Source: Parasedimentitalea huanghaiensis
GTDB lineage: Bacteria > Pseudomonadota > Alphaproteobacteria > Rhodobacterales > Rhodobacteraceae
NCBI RefSeq assembly: GCF_009753675.1
Contig: NZ_WQLV01000004.1
Location: 1 to 64,000 of the forward strand
Length of the DNA: 64,000 bases
Direction: 5' to 3'
Shown piece by piece: positions 17,831 to 27,619 of the stretch (positions are counted from its first letter, which is position 1; each line of letters starts with the position of its first letter). The position numbers were made by a program, and so were the translations under genes. The notes beneath the pieces are model-generated. The model worked only from the letters and a program-made list of their open reading frames with translations, was not told the origin of the DNA and ran no database searches.

Positions 17831-18096
17831 GTCGGTGTTCGCGTGCACGGTTGGGGGGGGCGAAGCTTTAGCCAAGCAGAGAATCGGATGCTGTGCGTGT
17901 TCAGCTGAAGAATTTAACCCCTCGTACCACTCGCTGGTCTGTGTTGAGCCTGTGTGAGGGGAGCCATATCCGAGCACGCCTAAACATCGTTGCAACATCT
18001 GCAAAAGGAGCAGCCTGCAACCCGGCCAAAGGCAACACATGTTCGAAACCAAACAGCCAGCAACGTGAGTTTTACAAATTCAGAGATGATAGGCAG

Positions 18097-18171
18097 TGGC
18101 AGCCCGTACGAGAATCGAACTCGTCTTTCCAGGTTGAAAACCTGGCGTCCTAACCGATAGACGAACGGGCC
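18097..18171 (-). tRNA. tRNA-Glu (UUC), copy 1
   Basis: Read on the minus strand, a 75-base cloverleaf including an encoded CCA. The anticodon loop is TTTTCAA with anticodon TTC, the T-loop is TTCGATT, and the acceptor stem is GGCCCGT pairing with ACGGGCT (first pair G-U). It is identical to the second copy 240 bases away. Confidence 0.95.
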
Positions 18172-18338
18172 ACTTAGTGCTTGAAGCGGTATCTAATTAA
18201 CCCGCTTCCGGGACGCAAGTGGATATTTTCTAAAAAGTGCAATAATTTCTCACCTCATGAATTTCAGGCAAGCTTTTGACAAATAACAATAAGTTAACCG
18301 TTCGAAGGCGGTACTTTAGTTCTGTAAGGTGAGGGATG

Positions 18339-18413
18339 TGGCAGCCCGTACGAGAATCGAACTCGTCTTTCCAGGTTGAAAACCTGGCGTCCTAACCGAT
18401 AGACGAACGGGCC
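18339..18413 (-). tRNA. tRNA-Glu (UUC), copy 2
   Basis: Identical to copy 1 over the full 75 bases. The identity also extends a few bases into both flanks, from GTGG before to CACTTAGTG after. This is a local tandem duplication with about 167 bases between the genes. Confidence 0.95.
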
Positions 18414-18513
18414 ACTTAGTGTCAGCGGGTATTAGTAATTCCAGATGCGCACCGCAAGTAAAAAATGCATGGCAGCGAAAATTCTTTGGACCGACCGTTT
18501 TTGCTTCGGTGTG

Positions 18514-20256
18514 TTAGGCGGGGGCGGCATCTTCCAACCGCAGTTGCGCAGTCTGACGGCCACCCCAACTGTTGATCTCTAACCGGCCAGCAAAGTGGAA
18601 CCTGGCGCCACCATGGTCCAGTAGGTTTTGCCCCATCGCGGTGTCGAAGGCGCCAAAACAGATGGCATCAATGCCGCTGCTTATGCCGTCGCTCAGCGAT
18701 AGCTTCAAATGTGACTCACCGACACGCTTGGCAAAGCGTACCTGCATATCTGGGAAGGCATACCGTGGTGCAGGTGCACCTGCGCCAAAGGGGCCAGCCT
18801 GTTCGATCTGTTCGATCATGCTAACTGTGGCGGCCCCTGGCATCAGAACGCCGTCCAGCTTTAGGTCTGCTGGGCCCAGATCGCCGGCGCCTTGTTTGTC
18901 CAAAAGTTCTGCCAGTCGTGCCATGGCCGGCTCCAGCTGGTCGCGGGCCACACTCAGCCCTGCTGCCATCTTGTGGCCACCACCTTTGATCAGTAGCCCA
19001 TCACTGGCCAATCGCTGAATAGCTGCACCCAGATCGATACCGCTGACGGAGCGGCCCGACCCTTTGCCCTCGTTGCCATCCAGACCAATCACAACGGCAG
19101 GTCGTCCGGCAGCTTCTTTCAGCCGCGACGCAACAATACCCACCACCCCCGGATGCCAGCCCTCACCAGCGGCCCAGACCAATGGCGCATCCAGCCCACG
19201 CTCTTCGGCTTGCTCCATCGCAGCGGCACGTACTGCGTTTTCTATATCGCGGCGTTCTGTGTTCAGCTGGTCCAACCGCTCTGCTATAGAAGCGGCTTCA
19301 TGTGCGTCTTCGGTCGACAACAACCGAGCACCAAGGTCAGCCTTGCCAATCCGCCCGCCTGCATTGACCCGTGGGCCCAGCATAAAGCCGAGACTATAGG
19401 TGGATGGTGCCGAATCCATCCGTGATACATCTGCCAGTGCCACCAGGCCGGGACGTTTTCGGGCAGCCATTACCTTTAACCCCTGACGTACAAGGGCGCG
19501 ATTTGCCCCAATCAGAGGCGCCACATCTGCCACTGTTGCCAGTGCGACAAGATCCAGCATGGCCATCAAATCAGGGCCGGTACCATGACCGCCTTCACGC
19601 AACTGCCGACGCGCCTCGACCAACATCAAAAACACGACGCCAGCCGCGCAAAAGTAACCCAGCTCGCCGTCCTCGTCTTGTCGGTTCGGGTTCACCACAG
19701 CCACGCAGTCGGGCAGCGTCTCTGCGCCAAGGTGGTGGTCCAGAACCACCACATCCGCACCTGCGGCTGCGGCGATTGGGCCATGACTCATTGTGCCGCA
19801 ATCGACGCAAATGATCAGATCATGATTTTTCGCCAGCGCTGACATGGCTTCGTCATTGGGTCCATAACCCTCGTCGATGCGGTCGGGCACATAAAGCGTT
19901 GCACCGAGTCCCATTTGACGTAGCCATACCAGCAACAGGGCTGCCGAGCTGCCACCATCGACGTCATAGTCGGCAAAAACGGCGATCCGTTCGCGTCGCT
20001 CTGCAGCCTGTAGAAAGCGCTTTGCAGCGGTCTCCATGTCTTTCATTCGTCGTGGATCTGGTAGCAGGTCTTTCAATTGTGGTGTCAGAAACCCTTTGGC
20101 CTCGTGCGTGGGGACACCTCGTCGGGCAAGAACCTGGCACACTGGTGCAGCAATTTCGCTTTGTTGCGCCATAGCTTCCGCTGCGCGTTCAATGTCAATT
20201 CCTGGCCCTTGCCAGCACCGCCCAGTCAGGGATTTTTCAACATTCAGAAACACCAC
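18514..20256 (-). CDS. recJ: single-stranded-DNA-specific exonuclease RecJ
   Basis: A 580-residue 5'-3' ssDNA exonuclease of the DHH family, acting in RecF-type recombination and mismatch repair. Visible motifs are ADYDVDG (about residue 97), VDCGT (about 150) and the DHH motif VVLDHHLGA (about 170), followed by NPNRQDEDG and a DHHA1 domain with GGGHKMAAG near 428. GTG 20256 is used as start, with AAGGA upstream; a second GTG follows directly. It is the last gene of the hom-glpX-recJ block. Confidence 0.95.
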   Translation of the reverse strand: MVFLNVEKSLTGRCWQGPGIDIERAAEAMAQQSEIAAPVCQVLARRGVPTHEAKGFLTPQLKDLLPDPRRMKDMETAAKRFLQAAERRERIAVFADYDVDGGSSAALLLVWLRQMGLGATLYVPDRIDEGYGPNDEAMSALAKNHDLIICVDCGTMSHGPIAAAAGADVVVLDHHLGAETLPDCVAVVNPNRQDEDGELGYFCAAGVVFLMLVEARRQLREGGHGTGPDLMAMLDLVALATVADVAPLIGANRALVRQGLKVMAARKRPGLVALADVSRMDSAPSTYSLGFMLGPRVNAGGRIGKADLGARLLSTEDAHEAASIAERLDQLNTERRDIENAVRAAAMEQAEERGLDAPLVWAAGEGWHPGVVGIVASRLKEAAGRPAVVIGLDGNEGKGSGRSVSGIDLGAAIQRLASDGLLIKGGGHKMAAGLSVARDQLEPAMARLAELLDKQGAGDLGPADLKLDGVLMPGAATVSMIEQIEQAGPFGAGAPAPRYAFPDMQVRFAKRVGESHLKLSLSDGISSGIDAICFGAFDTAMGQNLLDHGGARFHFAGRLEINSWGGRQTAQLRLEDAAPA

Positions 20257-20281
20257 GGCTCAATCCTTAGTATAAGAAGGC

Positions 20282-20310
20282 AAAAGGCCAGGTCTCTCTC
20301 AGACCCGGCC
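20282..20310 (-). terminator. hairpin with T-run between glpX and recJ
   Basis: On the minus strand GGCCGGGTCT and AGACCTGGCC (one mismatch) form a ten-pair stem with a five-base loop, followed by TTTT. It would end the glpX transcript just before recJ, so recJ probably has its own promoter or depends on read-through. Confidence 0.65.
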
Positions 20311-20382
20311 TCTCTTCGTATTTAGAAATACCTTCTCCGGACGTCGCCGGTGGAGGCAGCGGGACCTAGGCCCCGCAACGGG

Positions 20383-21354
20383 TTAGACCGGGGTGCGATA
20401 AGACATCCGACGGACCGAGCCGGATTTGGAGCGCATCAGCAGGGTGCTGGTTTCTACCCATCCGGGTTCGCGTTTGATGGCAGGCAGGAGGGTGCCACCA
20501 GTAACGCCAGTGGCCGCAAAAATCACATTTTCAGTGACCATGTCGTCGCGGGCATAAATCCGGTTCAGGTCGGTGATACCTGCCTTGGCTGCGCGACCGC
20601 GTTCGTCGTCATTGCGGAACAACAACCGACCATAGATCTGACCGCCCATACATTTTAGAGCTGCAGCAGCCAGAACACCCTCGGGAGCGCCACCAGACCC
20701 CATATACATATCGATGCCGGTGGTTTCGCTTTCGGCGCAGTGCATAACACCAGCGACATCTCCGTCTGTGATCAGGCGGATCGCAGCACCAGTTTTGCGC
20801 ACTTCGGCAATCATGGCTTCGTGGCGTGGACGCTCCAGAATGCAAACCGTAATATCGGATGGGGCACATCCTTTGGCCTCAGCCAAGGCGACGACCCGTT
20901 CGGTCGGGCTCATGTCCAAGGTGACAACGCCTTCAGGCAGGCCGGGGCCAACTGCGAGCTTGTCCATATAAACATCAGGCGCGTGCAGCATGGATCCGCG
21001 TGGGCCCATGGCAATCACCGTCAACGCGTTAGGCATGTCTTTAGCGGTCAGCGTGGTGCCTTCCAGAGGGTCCAGTGCAATATCAACACCGGGGCCTTTG
21101 CCAGTGCCTACTTCTTCACCGATGAACAACATCGGCGCCTCGTCGCGCTCACCCTCACCAATGACCACCACGCCAGCGATGTCCAGCAGGTTCAATTGCT
21201 CACGCATGGCGTTGACGGCCGCTTGGTCAGCGGCTTTCTCGTCTCCACGACCCACCAAAGAGGCTGAGGCCAAGGCCGCCTGTTCGGCAACACGGGCCAG
21301 GCCCAGGGACAACATGCGGTCGTTAAAGGCCGCGTCGGAAAGGGTCGAAGTCAT
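20383..21354 (-). CDS. glpX: fructose-1,6-bisphosphatase class II
   Basis: A 323-residue GlpX enzyme that removes the 1-phosphate from fructose-1,6-bisphosphate in gluconeogenesis. Metal-binding motifs GEGERDEAPM (about residue 67) and DPLEGTT (about 98) are present, as is the MGSGGAPEGVLAAAAL stretch near 220. ATG 21354 is preferred, with AGGA eight bases upstream; a TTG two codons earlier is possible. Together with pyruvate carboxylase elsewhere in the window it supports gluconeogenesis. Confidence 0.95.
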   Translation of the reverse strand: MTSTLSDAAFNDRMLSLGLARVAEQAALASASLVGRGDEKAADQAAVNAMREQLNLLDIAGVVVIGEGERDEAPMLFIGEEVGTGKGPGVDIALDPLEGTTLTAKDMPNALTVIAMGPRGSMLHAPDVYMDKLAVGPGLPEGVVTLDMSPTERVVALAEAKGCAPSDITVCILERPRHEAMIAEVRKTGAAIRLITDGDVAGVMHCAESETTGIDMYMGSGGAPEGVLAAAALKCMGGQIYGRLLFRNDDERGRAAKAGITDLNRIYARDDMVTENVIFAATGVTGGTLLPAIKREPGWVETSTLLMRSKSGSVRRMSYRTPV

Positions 21355-21494
21355 GATCAATATCCTGTCTCAAACAATGAGGGTTACTCGTCGCATACCC
21401 CGTGCGGGGCAGGGCTCGCAAGAGGCGAGTATGATCCGGGGCGGGTTGAGACCCCGCAGCCCGGGCTAATTTTGGTTTTTGTGCAGCAATGTGC

Positions 21495-22781
21495 TCAAAG
21501 TTCTTCGATACGCAACGCGACCGGCGTTTGGGCGACCACCGCACTGGCCTCGAGTGCCTCCAACGCGACATCCAACGTCGCCCGGGTACATTTGTGGGTG
21601 ACGATAAGAACTGGTGCTGTTGGTTCCGAGTGGCTGTACTGGCGCATCCGGTCGATTGAGACGCCCGCATCTCCCAGGGCTGCGGCCACTTTGGCCAGGG
21701 CGCCGGGTTTGTCTTGCAATGCCATTCGCAGGTAGTAGGGGGCTGGCATGCCTGTTTGAGCTGCAGGAATTGTATGCAGACTGTTGGCGGGCTGGCCGAA
21801 GGTGGCAATGCGCAATCCACGTGCTAGGTCGCAAATATCACCAAGTACGGCGCTGGCTGTTGGGCCCTCACCAGCACCAGGACCGCGCAGAACGATCTGT
21901 TCCACTGCATCCCCTTCGATCACGACCATATTGGTGCCGCCTTCCAGCTGCCCAATCGGGGAGCTGGCCGGGACCAAGCAAGGTGACATGCGCTGTTCCA
22001 AACCGCGAGGAGAGCGTTGAGCTACCCCCAGCAATTTGATGCGAAAGCCCATGTCTGCAGCTTGATTGATGTCTTCCAGCGTGATGCGCTGAATGCCTTC
22101 CAGCTGCACGTTTTCAAAATCAGGCTTGGTGCCAAAGGCAATTGCAGCCAGCAATGCCAGCTTATGACCAGCATCAATGCCACCAACATCCAGATTGGGA
22201 TCTGCTTCGAGGTAGCCCAGCTTGGCGCATTCTTCGAACAAGGCATTATAGCCCTGTCCGGTGGCCTGCATCTGGGTCAGGATGAAATTGCAGGTGCCGT
22301 TCATCACGCCCATTACGCGCGTTATTTCATTTCCTGCCAGCCCTTCAGTCAGAGATTTGATCACTGGGATACCGCCGGCGACAGCAGCTTCAAACCGGAT
22401 TACCTGGCCTGCGGCTTCAGCCTGTTCAGCCAGTGATTGGCCGTGAATGGCCAGCAGTGCCTTGTTGGCGGTGACCACGTCCTTGCCCGTTGCCAGCGCG
22501 GCTTCGGTGGCTTGCTTGGCTGCGCCTTCATGCCCACCCATCAGTTCCACAAACACGTCAACATCGTCGCGTTTGGCCAGTGCGACCGGGTCCGTTTCCC
22601 AAGCATAGCTGCTAAGGGACAGGCCGCGGTCTTTGCTCGCATCACGGGCGGAAACAGCGGAAATCACCACTGGACGACCCGTTCGTGCCTCTAGCAGGTC
22701 AGCCTGGCGGCGGATGATTTTAATCACGCCCATGCCAACGGTACCTAAACCTGCAATCCCAAGACGAAGCGGCTCTGTCAT
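21495..22781 (-). CDS. hom: homoserine dehydrogenase
   Basis: A 428-residue enzyme that reduces aspartate-semialdehyde to homoserine on the way to threonine and methionine. The N-terminal GIAGLGTVGMGV motif binds NAD(P). The catalytic region has VMNGTCNFIL (about residue 158) and LGYLEADPNLDVGGIDAGHK (about 190). A C-terminal ACT domain from about residue 350 suggests threonine feedback control. It lies upstream of glpX on the same strand. Confidence 0.95.
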   Translation of the reverse strand: MTEPLRLGIAGLGTVGMGVIKIIRRQADLLEARTGRPVVISAVSARDASKDRGLSLSSYAWETDPVALAKRDDVDVFVELMGGHEGAAKQATEAALATGKDVVTANKALLAIHGQSLAEQAEAAGQVIRFEAAVAGGIPVIKSLTEGLAGNEITRVMGVMNGTCNFILTQMQATGQGYNALFEECAKLGYLEADPNLDVGGIDAGHKLALLAAIAFGTKPDFENVQLEGIQRITLEDINQAADMGFRIKLLGVAQRSPRGLEQRMSPCLVPASSPIGQLEGGTNMVVIEGDAVEQIVLRGPGAGEGPTASAVLGDICDLARGLRIATFGQPANSLHTIPAAQTGMPAPYYLRMALQDKPGALAKVAAALGDAGVSIDRMRQYSHSEPTAPVLIVTHKCTRATLDVALEALEASAVVAQTPVALRIEEL

Positions 22782-22996
22782 AGTTGATGATCCCTTATTC
22801 TTAATCTTTCCTCCGCCTTAGCCAATTCAGGGGAGAGGCGCAACGGCGCTGAAGTTCGGAAGGTAAGGAAACGCATGGCTTATCTTGTCGACGCCTGTGC
22901 GATTTCGGTGCCAAAGCGAGGTTTGACCTAGGTCGAGGAGGCGGTGCCAGACGTTACGGCAAGACGGTTTAGTGGGTGGCGTCGACGCAGGTTAGA

Positions 22997-23257
22997 TCAG
23001 TTGGAACTTGCAGCCAACGCGCCTGCACGCGCCTGTAATCGGGCACTTCGTGCAGCCAGCTCTTGTTCCAAAGCAGTGCTCTCTATCGCCGGGTCAGGCA
23101 GGGGAGGGGCCGCACTCTCTAATGGGACCAGCATCGGATAGTCGGCCCGTTTCAATGCCGGGGTCAACTGGTCTTCCAGCTCGGGTACCCGGGTGCAGGC
23201 GGCAGCCATCAGTGCAATGATGCAGGCGCAGGATTTCAACGCAGTTCGGCTACTCAT
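22997..23257 (-). CDS. small putative lipoprotein
   Basis: An 86-residue protein whose N-terminus is a signal peptide with a lipobox-like LMAAAC ending at residue 21. ATG 23257 is preceded by AAAGGAC, while longer in-frame starts upstream lack support. The mature part is Pro/Glu-rich (ESAAPPLPDPAIESTAL) and ends in an Ala/Arg-rich helix. I do not recognise a family. It diverges from a TetR gene, with a palindromic operator candidate between them, so it may be that regulator's target. Confidence 0.7.
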   Translation of the reverse strand: MSSRTALKSCACIIALMAAACTRVPELEDQLTPALKRADYPMLVPLESAAPPLPDPAIESTALEQELAARSARLQARAGALAASSN

Positions 23258-23324
23258 GGCGGTTCGTCCTTTTCTCTTTCTCTTTGATGCCTGTTTGACG
23301 CAAAAGGCGCAAGCAGGGGTTTTT

Positions 23325-23342
23325 TCTGAACGTTTGTTCAGA
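23325..23342. promoter_or_regulatory. palindromic operator candidate upstream of tetR-like gene
   Basis: TCTGAAC and GTTCAGA form a seven-base inverted repeat around a GTTT spacer, 12 bases before the TetR start and 68 bases before the divergent lipoprotein start. This matches the usual shape of TetR-family operators. Binding is inferred. Confidence 0.5.
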
Positions 23343-23354
23343 TAGTCTAGATGC

Positions 23355-23942
23355 ATGGCACGAACTCAGGGATCACATTCCGGCATAACTGGCCCGCGTA
23401 TTTCTGACGCGGCACTGCGTCTGTTTGCGCAACACGGCTATGCTGCTGTTTCCATGCGTCAGATTGCGCGGGAGGTGGGTGTGCAGGCGGGGGCGTTGTA
23501 TAACTATACCCCAGACAAGCAAAGCCTGCTGTTTCGGCTGATGGAAAGCCATATGACCGAGCTTCTTGCCTCGTGGCGTGATTTGCCGCGCGACGGTGGG
23601 GCATTGTCACAGCTCGAAGCCTTTACACGGTTCCACATCCGGTTCCATATGAGGCGGCCGGACGCTGTATTCATCGCCTATATGGAGCTACGCAACCTGT
23701 CTCCGGACAATTTCACCTCTATCGAATCGCTACGTCGTGAATATGAAACCGCGCTAGAGATGATCCTTAAGCAGGGCGTAAGTGAAGGCGTGTTTGTAGT
23801 GCCGGATACTAAAATCGCAACGCTGGCTGTGATCGCCATGCTAAATGGGGTCAATACTTGGTATCGCTCTGGTGGGCGGCTTTCCTTGGATGAAGTTGAG
23901 ACAACATATTGGGAGATGGTGCGGCGGGCGATGGTGTCATGA
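23355..23942 (+). CDS. TetR/AcrR-family transcriptional regulator
   Basis: A 195-residue repressor-type protein. The TetR DNA-binding domain spans residues 15-62, with the HTH SMRQIAREVGVQAGALYNY. The C-terminal ligand domain is all-helical and resembles regulators of acyl-CoA or fatty acid genes, but the ligand is unknown. Its stop codon overlaps the next gene (ATGA). An inverted repeat directly upstream suggests autoregulation. Confidence 0.88.
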   Translation: MARTQGSHSGITGPRISDAALRLFAQHGYAAVSMRQIAREVGVQAGALYNYTPDKQSLLFRLMESHMTELLASWRDLPRDGGALSQLEAFTRFHIRFHMRRPDAVFIAYMELRNLSPDNFTSIESLRREYETALEMILKQGVSEGVFVVPDTKIATLAVIAMLNGVNTWYRSGGRLSLDEVETTYWEMVRRAMVS

Positions 23943-24439
23943 CCCTGCTCGCGGTTAGGTCGGATCAGCTGTATTGTGATGATTGGCGCCTGCTGTCCCC
24001 GCACGATTTGTCGACCTTCTTCACGCCCGAAGTGGTGAAATTCCTACCCGGTGGGTTTCACGACCTTCTTAGTTTTTCAGCGCAGAGGGATTTCCTGACC
24101 GAATTATCTCGTGAGGCCGAAGTGGTCGCTTTGTTTGATATTTCGGGTGCAGGTGTTGGACTGCTGGTCCTTTCTTATGCAGAATCAAGTAGCAAGGAGC
24201 GCCATCTTGGGTATCTGTTTGCCCAGAGCGTCTGGGGGCAAGGGCGGGCAACCGAACTCATTTCGGCGCTTCAGCAGCATTTTGGAGATACTGATACTGT
24301 ACTGTGCGGTGGGGTCATGGCCGACAATACCGCGTCTGCTCGCGTGTTGCAGCGGGCCGGCTTTCACGGCGAAGGTGGCGGCGACGAGGTGGTCTATCGT
24401 TGGTCTGCCACATCTGACGTTAGTACAGGTCAGGCTTGA
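23939..24439 (+). CDS. GNAT-family N-acetyltransferase
   Basis: A 166-residue acetyltransferase of the RimJ-like GNAT type. The acetyl-CoA binding segment is LGYLFAQSVWGQGRATELI (about residues 89-107), and the NTASARVLQRAGF motif near 130-142 is a hallmark of the fold. It overlaps the TetR gene by four bases. Its 3' end overlaps the converging acyltransferase gene by ten bases. Substrate unknown. Confidence 0.85.
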   Translation: MTLLAVRSDQLYCDDWRLLSPHDLSTFFTPEVVKFLPGGFHDLLSFSAQRDFLTELSREAEVVALFDISGAGVGLLVLSYAESSSKERHLGYLFAQSVWGQGRATELISALQQHFGDTDTVLCGGVMADNTASARVLQRAGFHGEGGGDEVVYRWSATSDVSTGQA

Positions 24440-25308
24440 TATTGCCCTGGAACAAGAGATTCTGCTGCCTGCTTTAGAGTTGCAGGGTCGGCCCCGGGTG
24501 GGAGCAGCTTGCCATAATGAACGTCGTATCGCCCGCCCAGCTTTTCAATCAGCTCAGCCGTATACCGAAGTGACGCTACCATGGCGCCAAAATGGTCATT
24601 GCCTCCGCTAAGGAACCGGGCAACGGCGCGTATGCGGTAGTAGGCTCTGGAGTTTCTGGCATCTAGTGTTGCGGGTACAATTGGCGCCTGGCTGGCCAAG
24701 GAAACCAGTGTGGAGCCGTTTCGCCATGCGGGTTCTACCAATTGACCCTGTTTGGAATCGGGAACCCTTCCTGATCCGAAAATTAAAACTGCCCCATCGT
24801 TTGCAAGGTGATTTAGCATCGCCTGCCGGGTTTGTTTTCCCGATACAGCGCGGTTTTGTTTGTTGATCGTGACTGGAATGATGTTTTCTGCACCAAGAAA
24901 CTTTTCTGTCTCTTGGTTGGCAACGACTTTCATGTCGGGGCGTTTTTCCAACAGGGCTCCTGCGTGGGCGGGAAAGTCAAAGATTCCTGTTGGATGGGTT
25001 GATGCGATTATAACTGGACCGGTGGCAGGGATGTTTTGCAGCCCATGAGCTGTGATTGTGGTGCCTCCATCTCGTGCCAGCAGGGCGTTGACCAAGGCCT
25101 GGCCCTTTAGCCCGTCTACCTGATCGAAAAGGGCTTCGCTTTCACGTAGTGCAATAAGCGGGTGGCCAAACAGTGTCCGGCTAACAGTGTCGCTGGTATG
25201 GATCAGGCCGCGAATGAGTTTCAGCACAATGGTACTTCCGCTGCGAAGATGCAGACGTTCTCTCATTGCTTTGTCCAGCGGCCGTTCGGTCGTCCGTTGA
25301 TATTTCAT
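24430..25308 (-). CDS. 1-acyl-glycerol-3-phosphate acyltransferase-like protein
   Basis: A 292-residue protein of the PlsC/LPLAT superfamily. The HX4D catalytic motif is HPTGIFD near residue 105, and a glycerol-phosphate-type block (LIFGSGRVPDSKQGQ) lies near 180. ATG 25308 is preceded by GGGGTG; a TTG at 25353 would add 15 residues and looks weaker. The N-terminal 60 residues lack a clear membrane helix. It could acylate a lipid precursor; the acceptor is not evident. Confidence 0.78.
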   Translation of the reverse strand: MKYQRTTERPLDKAMRERLHLRSGSTIVLKLIRGLIHTSDTVSRTLFGHPLIALRESEALFDQVDGLKGQALVNALLARDGGTTITAHGLQNIPATGPVIIASTHPTGIFDFPAHAGALLEKRPDMKVVANQETEKFLGAENIIPVTINKQNRAVSGKQTRQAMLNHLANDGAVLIFGSGRVPDSKQGQLVEPAWRNGSTLVSLASQAPIVPATLDARNSRAYYRIRAVARFLSGGNDHFGAMVASLRYTAELIEKLGGRYDVHYGKLLPPGADPATLKQAAESLVPGQYQA

Positions 25309-25482
25309 TTGGGAACACCCCAAGGCAAAACGATAAAAAAACACTTCGGACAAAAAGGTCCGATTTCAATTTAGAAGAGAGTAACCTTATATTTGCTTAC
25401 GATGTCAGGTTGCGGCCGCAATTTCCAGAGTCACGTAACGGTAAATGACTCATTTGGTTGTTGCGACCGCTGAATTTGCTGA

Positions 25483-26394
25483 TTAATGGGCGGGCCGAAT
25501 GAAGCTACCATTGCGCAATTCGTCGAAGGCCTGTTGCAATTCAGCACGGGTATTCATCACAATAGGACCATGCCAGGCGACTGGTTCGTCAATTGGCGCA
25601 CCTGAGATGAGCAGAAACCGAACGCCTTCCGGACCTGCCATTACCGTGATTTCGTCTCCGCTTCCAAACCGTACCAGCGTCCGATCGCCTGACATATCCC
25701 GGATGTGCAGTTCTTCACCGGCCACTTCTTTTTCCAGCAAGACACCTTGAGGGGCCGAAGCATCGCTAAAGGCAGCCTGACCATCAAATATATAGGCAAA
25801 GGCGCGTCGGTAGGTGTCAATCTTGAAGGTCTTCTTGACCCCGGCCGGGACATAAACGTCCAGGTACTGTGGATCGGCGGCTATGCCATCAACCGGTCCG
25901 CGCTGTCCCCAGAATTCACCGACGATGACTTTGACCCGAGTCCCATCGTCATCAATGACCTCAGGGATGTCGCTATTGCCAACATCTTGGTATCGCGGCG
26001 CTGTCATTTTCTGGGCGCCGGGCAAGTTGCCCCACAACTGGAAGCCATGCATCTGTCCAGACGCGTTCCCGTTGGGCATTTCCTGGTGCATGATCCCCGA
26101 CCCAGCCGTCATCCACTGCACATCACCTGCACCCAAGGTGCCGGAGTTGCCGAGAGAATCCGTGTGGTCAACAGTTCCGGACAGCACATAGGTGATGGTT
26201 TCGATGCCGCGATGGGGATGCCATGGGAATCCCTTTTTGAAATCTTCGGGGTTTTCATTACGAAAATCGTCGAACAACAGGAATGGGTCCAGCTCACTGG
26301 GGTCTTGAAAACCAAAGGCACGATGCAGCTTGACGCCAGCGCCTTCCATAGTTGCAATTGCGTTGCGGGTTTCGAGTACGGGTCTGAGCGACAT
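25483..26394 (-). CDS. pirin family protein
   Basis: A 303-residue bicupin of the pirin family. The metal-binding motif HPHRGIETITYVLSG lies near residues 60-74, and the following His/Glu come from SGIMHQEMP near 103. The C-terminal cupin runs from about 180. Family members are iron proteins, and some act as quercetin dioxygenases or redox regulators; the role here is unknown. It diverges from the biotin operon. Confidence 0.88.
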   Translation of the reverse strand: MSLRPVLETRNAIATMEGAGVKLHRAFGFQDPSELDPFLLFDDFRNENPEDFKKGFPWHPHRGIETITYVLSGTVDHTDSLGNSGTLGAGDVQWMTAGSGIMHQEMPNGNASGQMHGFQLWGNLPGAQKMTAPRYQDVGNSDIPEVIDDDGTRVKVIVGEFWGQRGPVDGIAADPQYLDVYVPAGVKKTFKIDTYRRAFAYIFDGQAAFSDASAPQGVLLEKEVAGEELHIRDMSGDRTLVRFGSGDEITVMAGPEGVRFLLISGAPIDEPVAWHGPIVMNTRAELQQAFDELRNGSFIRPAH

Positions 26395-26570
26395 GTGATT
26401 GCCTCCGGTTCATGCTTGGTTGACCTAAAGATAGTCGTGCGGAGGTGCGGCGCAATCGGCGTCGAGTAACGGATCCTGTGCGAATATGCGCAATAGCGCC
26501 TTTGGCAGGCGCCAAGATGCGCGACTAATTGCGGCAGTAGCGAGATGGGGCTTGAAACCGACATTGAAAA

Positions 26571-26622
26571 TTATCTATTAACTGATGCAGCCGGGATGGT
26601 CTGGCGTGAAAATTATCTATAA
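26571..26622. promoter_or_regulatory. two BioR-type operator boxes upstream of bioB
   Basis: TTATCTATTA at 26571-26580 and TTATCTATAA at 26613-26622 both follow a GAAAA tract. The second matches the known BioR (GntR-family) recognition palindrome TTATCTATAA of alphaproteobacteria exactly, and the first differs at one position. They end 19 bases before the bioB start and should mediate biotin-dependent repression. The bioR gene is not in the window. Confidence 0.8.
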
Positions 26623-26641
26623 TTTCCTCTTGGGAGATCAC

Positions 26642-27619
26642 ATGTTGGACGCCAGCCCTATCCGTAACAACTGGACACGTGAGCAAGCCGAAGCGATTTA
26701 CAATCTGCCTTTCATGGATCTGCTGTTTCAGGCGCAGACTGTGCACCGTCAGCATTTTGACCCCAATCAGGTTCAGAAATCGAAATTGCTCAGCATTAAG
26801 ACTGGTGGTTGTGCCGAGGATTGTGCCTATTGCTCGCAGTCGGCCCGCAATGGCGCGCAACTGTCGGCCAGTAAGCTGATTGAAGTTGAACGTGTGATTG
26901 CAGAGGCCCGTAAGGCCAAAGTGGGCGGCGCGACACGCTATTGCATGGGCGCAGCTTGGCGCTCGCCCAAAGATCGCGACATGGCCGCGCTAGAGGCGAT
27001 GGTGAAGGGTGTTAAAGATCTGGGCATGGAAACCTGCATGACCTTGGGCATGCTGGACGAGGAACAGGTGTTCCGTCTGCGCGATTCCGGTTTGGATTAC
27101 TATAACCACAACATCGACACTTCAGAACGCTACTATTCGGAAATCATCACAACCCGTACCTTTGCCGACCGCATCGAAACCCTGAATAAAGTACGCGAGG
27201 CCGGTATCAAGGTCTGTGCTGGCGGGATCGTTGGTATGGGCGAGCAACAGATGGACCGTATCGACATGATGCTGGCCCTTGCCACGCTCGAAGAACACCC
27301 GGATTCGGTTCCGGTCAACATGTTGATCCCAATTGCTGACACGCCGCTGGCCGACGTGGCCAAGCTGGACCCGATCGAATTTGTCCGCACCGTAGCCTTG
27401 GCACGTATCCTGATGCCAAAGTCGCATGTGCGCCTGTCGGCAGGACGCACGGATATGAGTGACGAGATGCAGGCCATGTGTTTCTTTGCTGGGGCCAACT
27501 CGATCTTTGTTGGCGAAACCCTGCTGACCGCCGACAACCCCGAAGAAGACAAAGACAGCGCGCTGTTTGCCCGTCTGGGCATTTCGCCCATGGCGGTGGG
27601 CTGCGACGGATCTAAATGA
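26642..27619 (+). CDS. bioB: biotin synthase BioB
   Basis: A 325-residue radical-SAM enzyme that inserts sulfur into dethiobiotin. The [4Fe-4S] motif is C57-x3-C61-x2-C64 (CAEDCAYC). The YNHNIDTS block near 155 and the C-terminal [14 protein letters not shown]-like stretch are typical. The ATG at 26642 follows GGGAG; a longer frame begins at 26585 but runs through the operator. Stop TGA overlaps the bioF ATG by four bases. Confidence 0.97.
   Translation: MLDASPIRNNWTREQAEAIYNLPFMDLLFQAQTVHRQHFDPNQVQKSKLLSIKTGGCAEDCAYCSQSARNGAQLSASKLIEVERVIAEARKAKVGGATRYCMGAAWRSPKDRDMAALEAMVKGVKDLGMETCMTLGMLDEEQVFRLRDSGLDYYNHNIDTSERYYSEIITTRTFADRIETLNKVREAGIKVCAGGIVGMGEQQMDRIDMMLALATLEEHPDSVPVNMLIPIADTPLADVAKLDPIEFVRTVALARILMPKSHVRLSAGRTDMSDEMQAMCFFAGANSIFVGETLLTADNPEEDKDSALFARLGISPMAVGCDGSK

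Noticed and set aside
18097-18413. Direct repeat of about 84 bases as a possible CRISPR or mobile element
   Set aside because: The repeats are two complete tRNA-Glu genes plus a few flanking bases; there are only two units.
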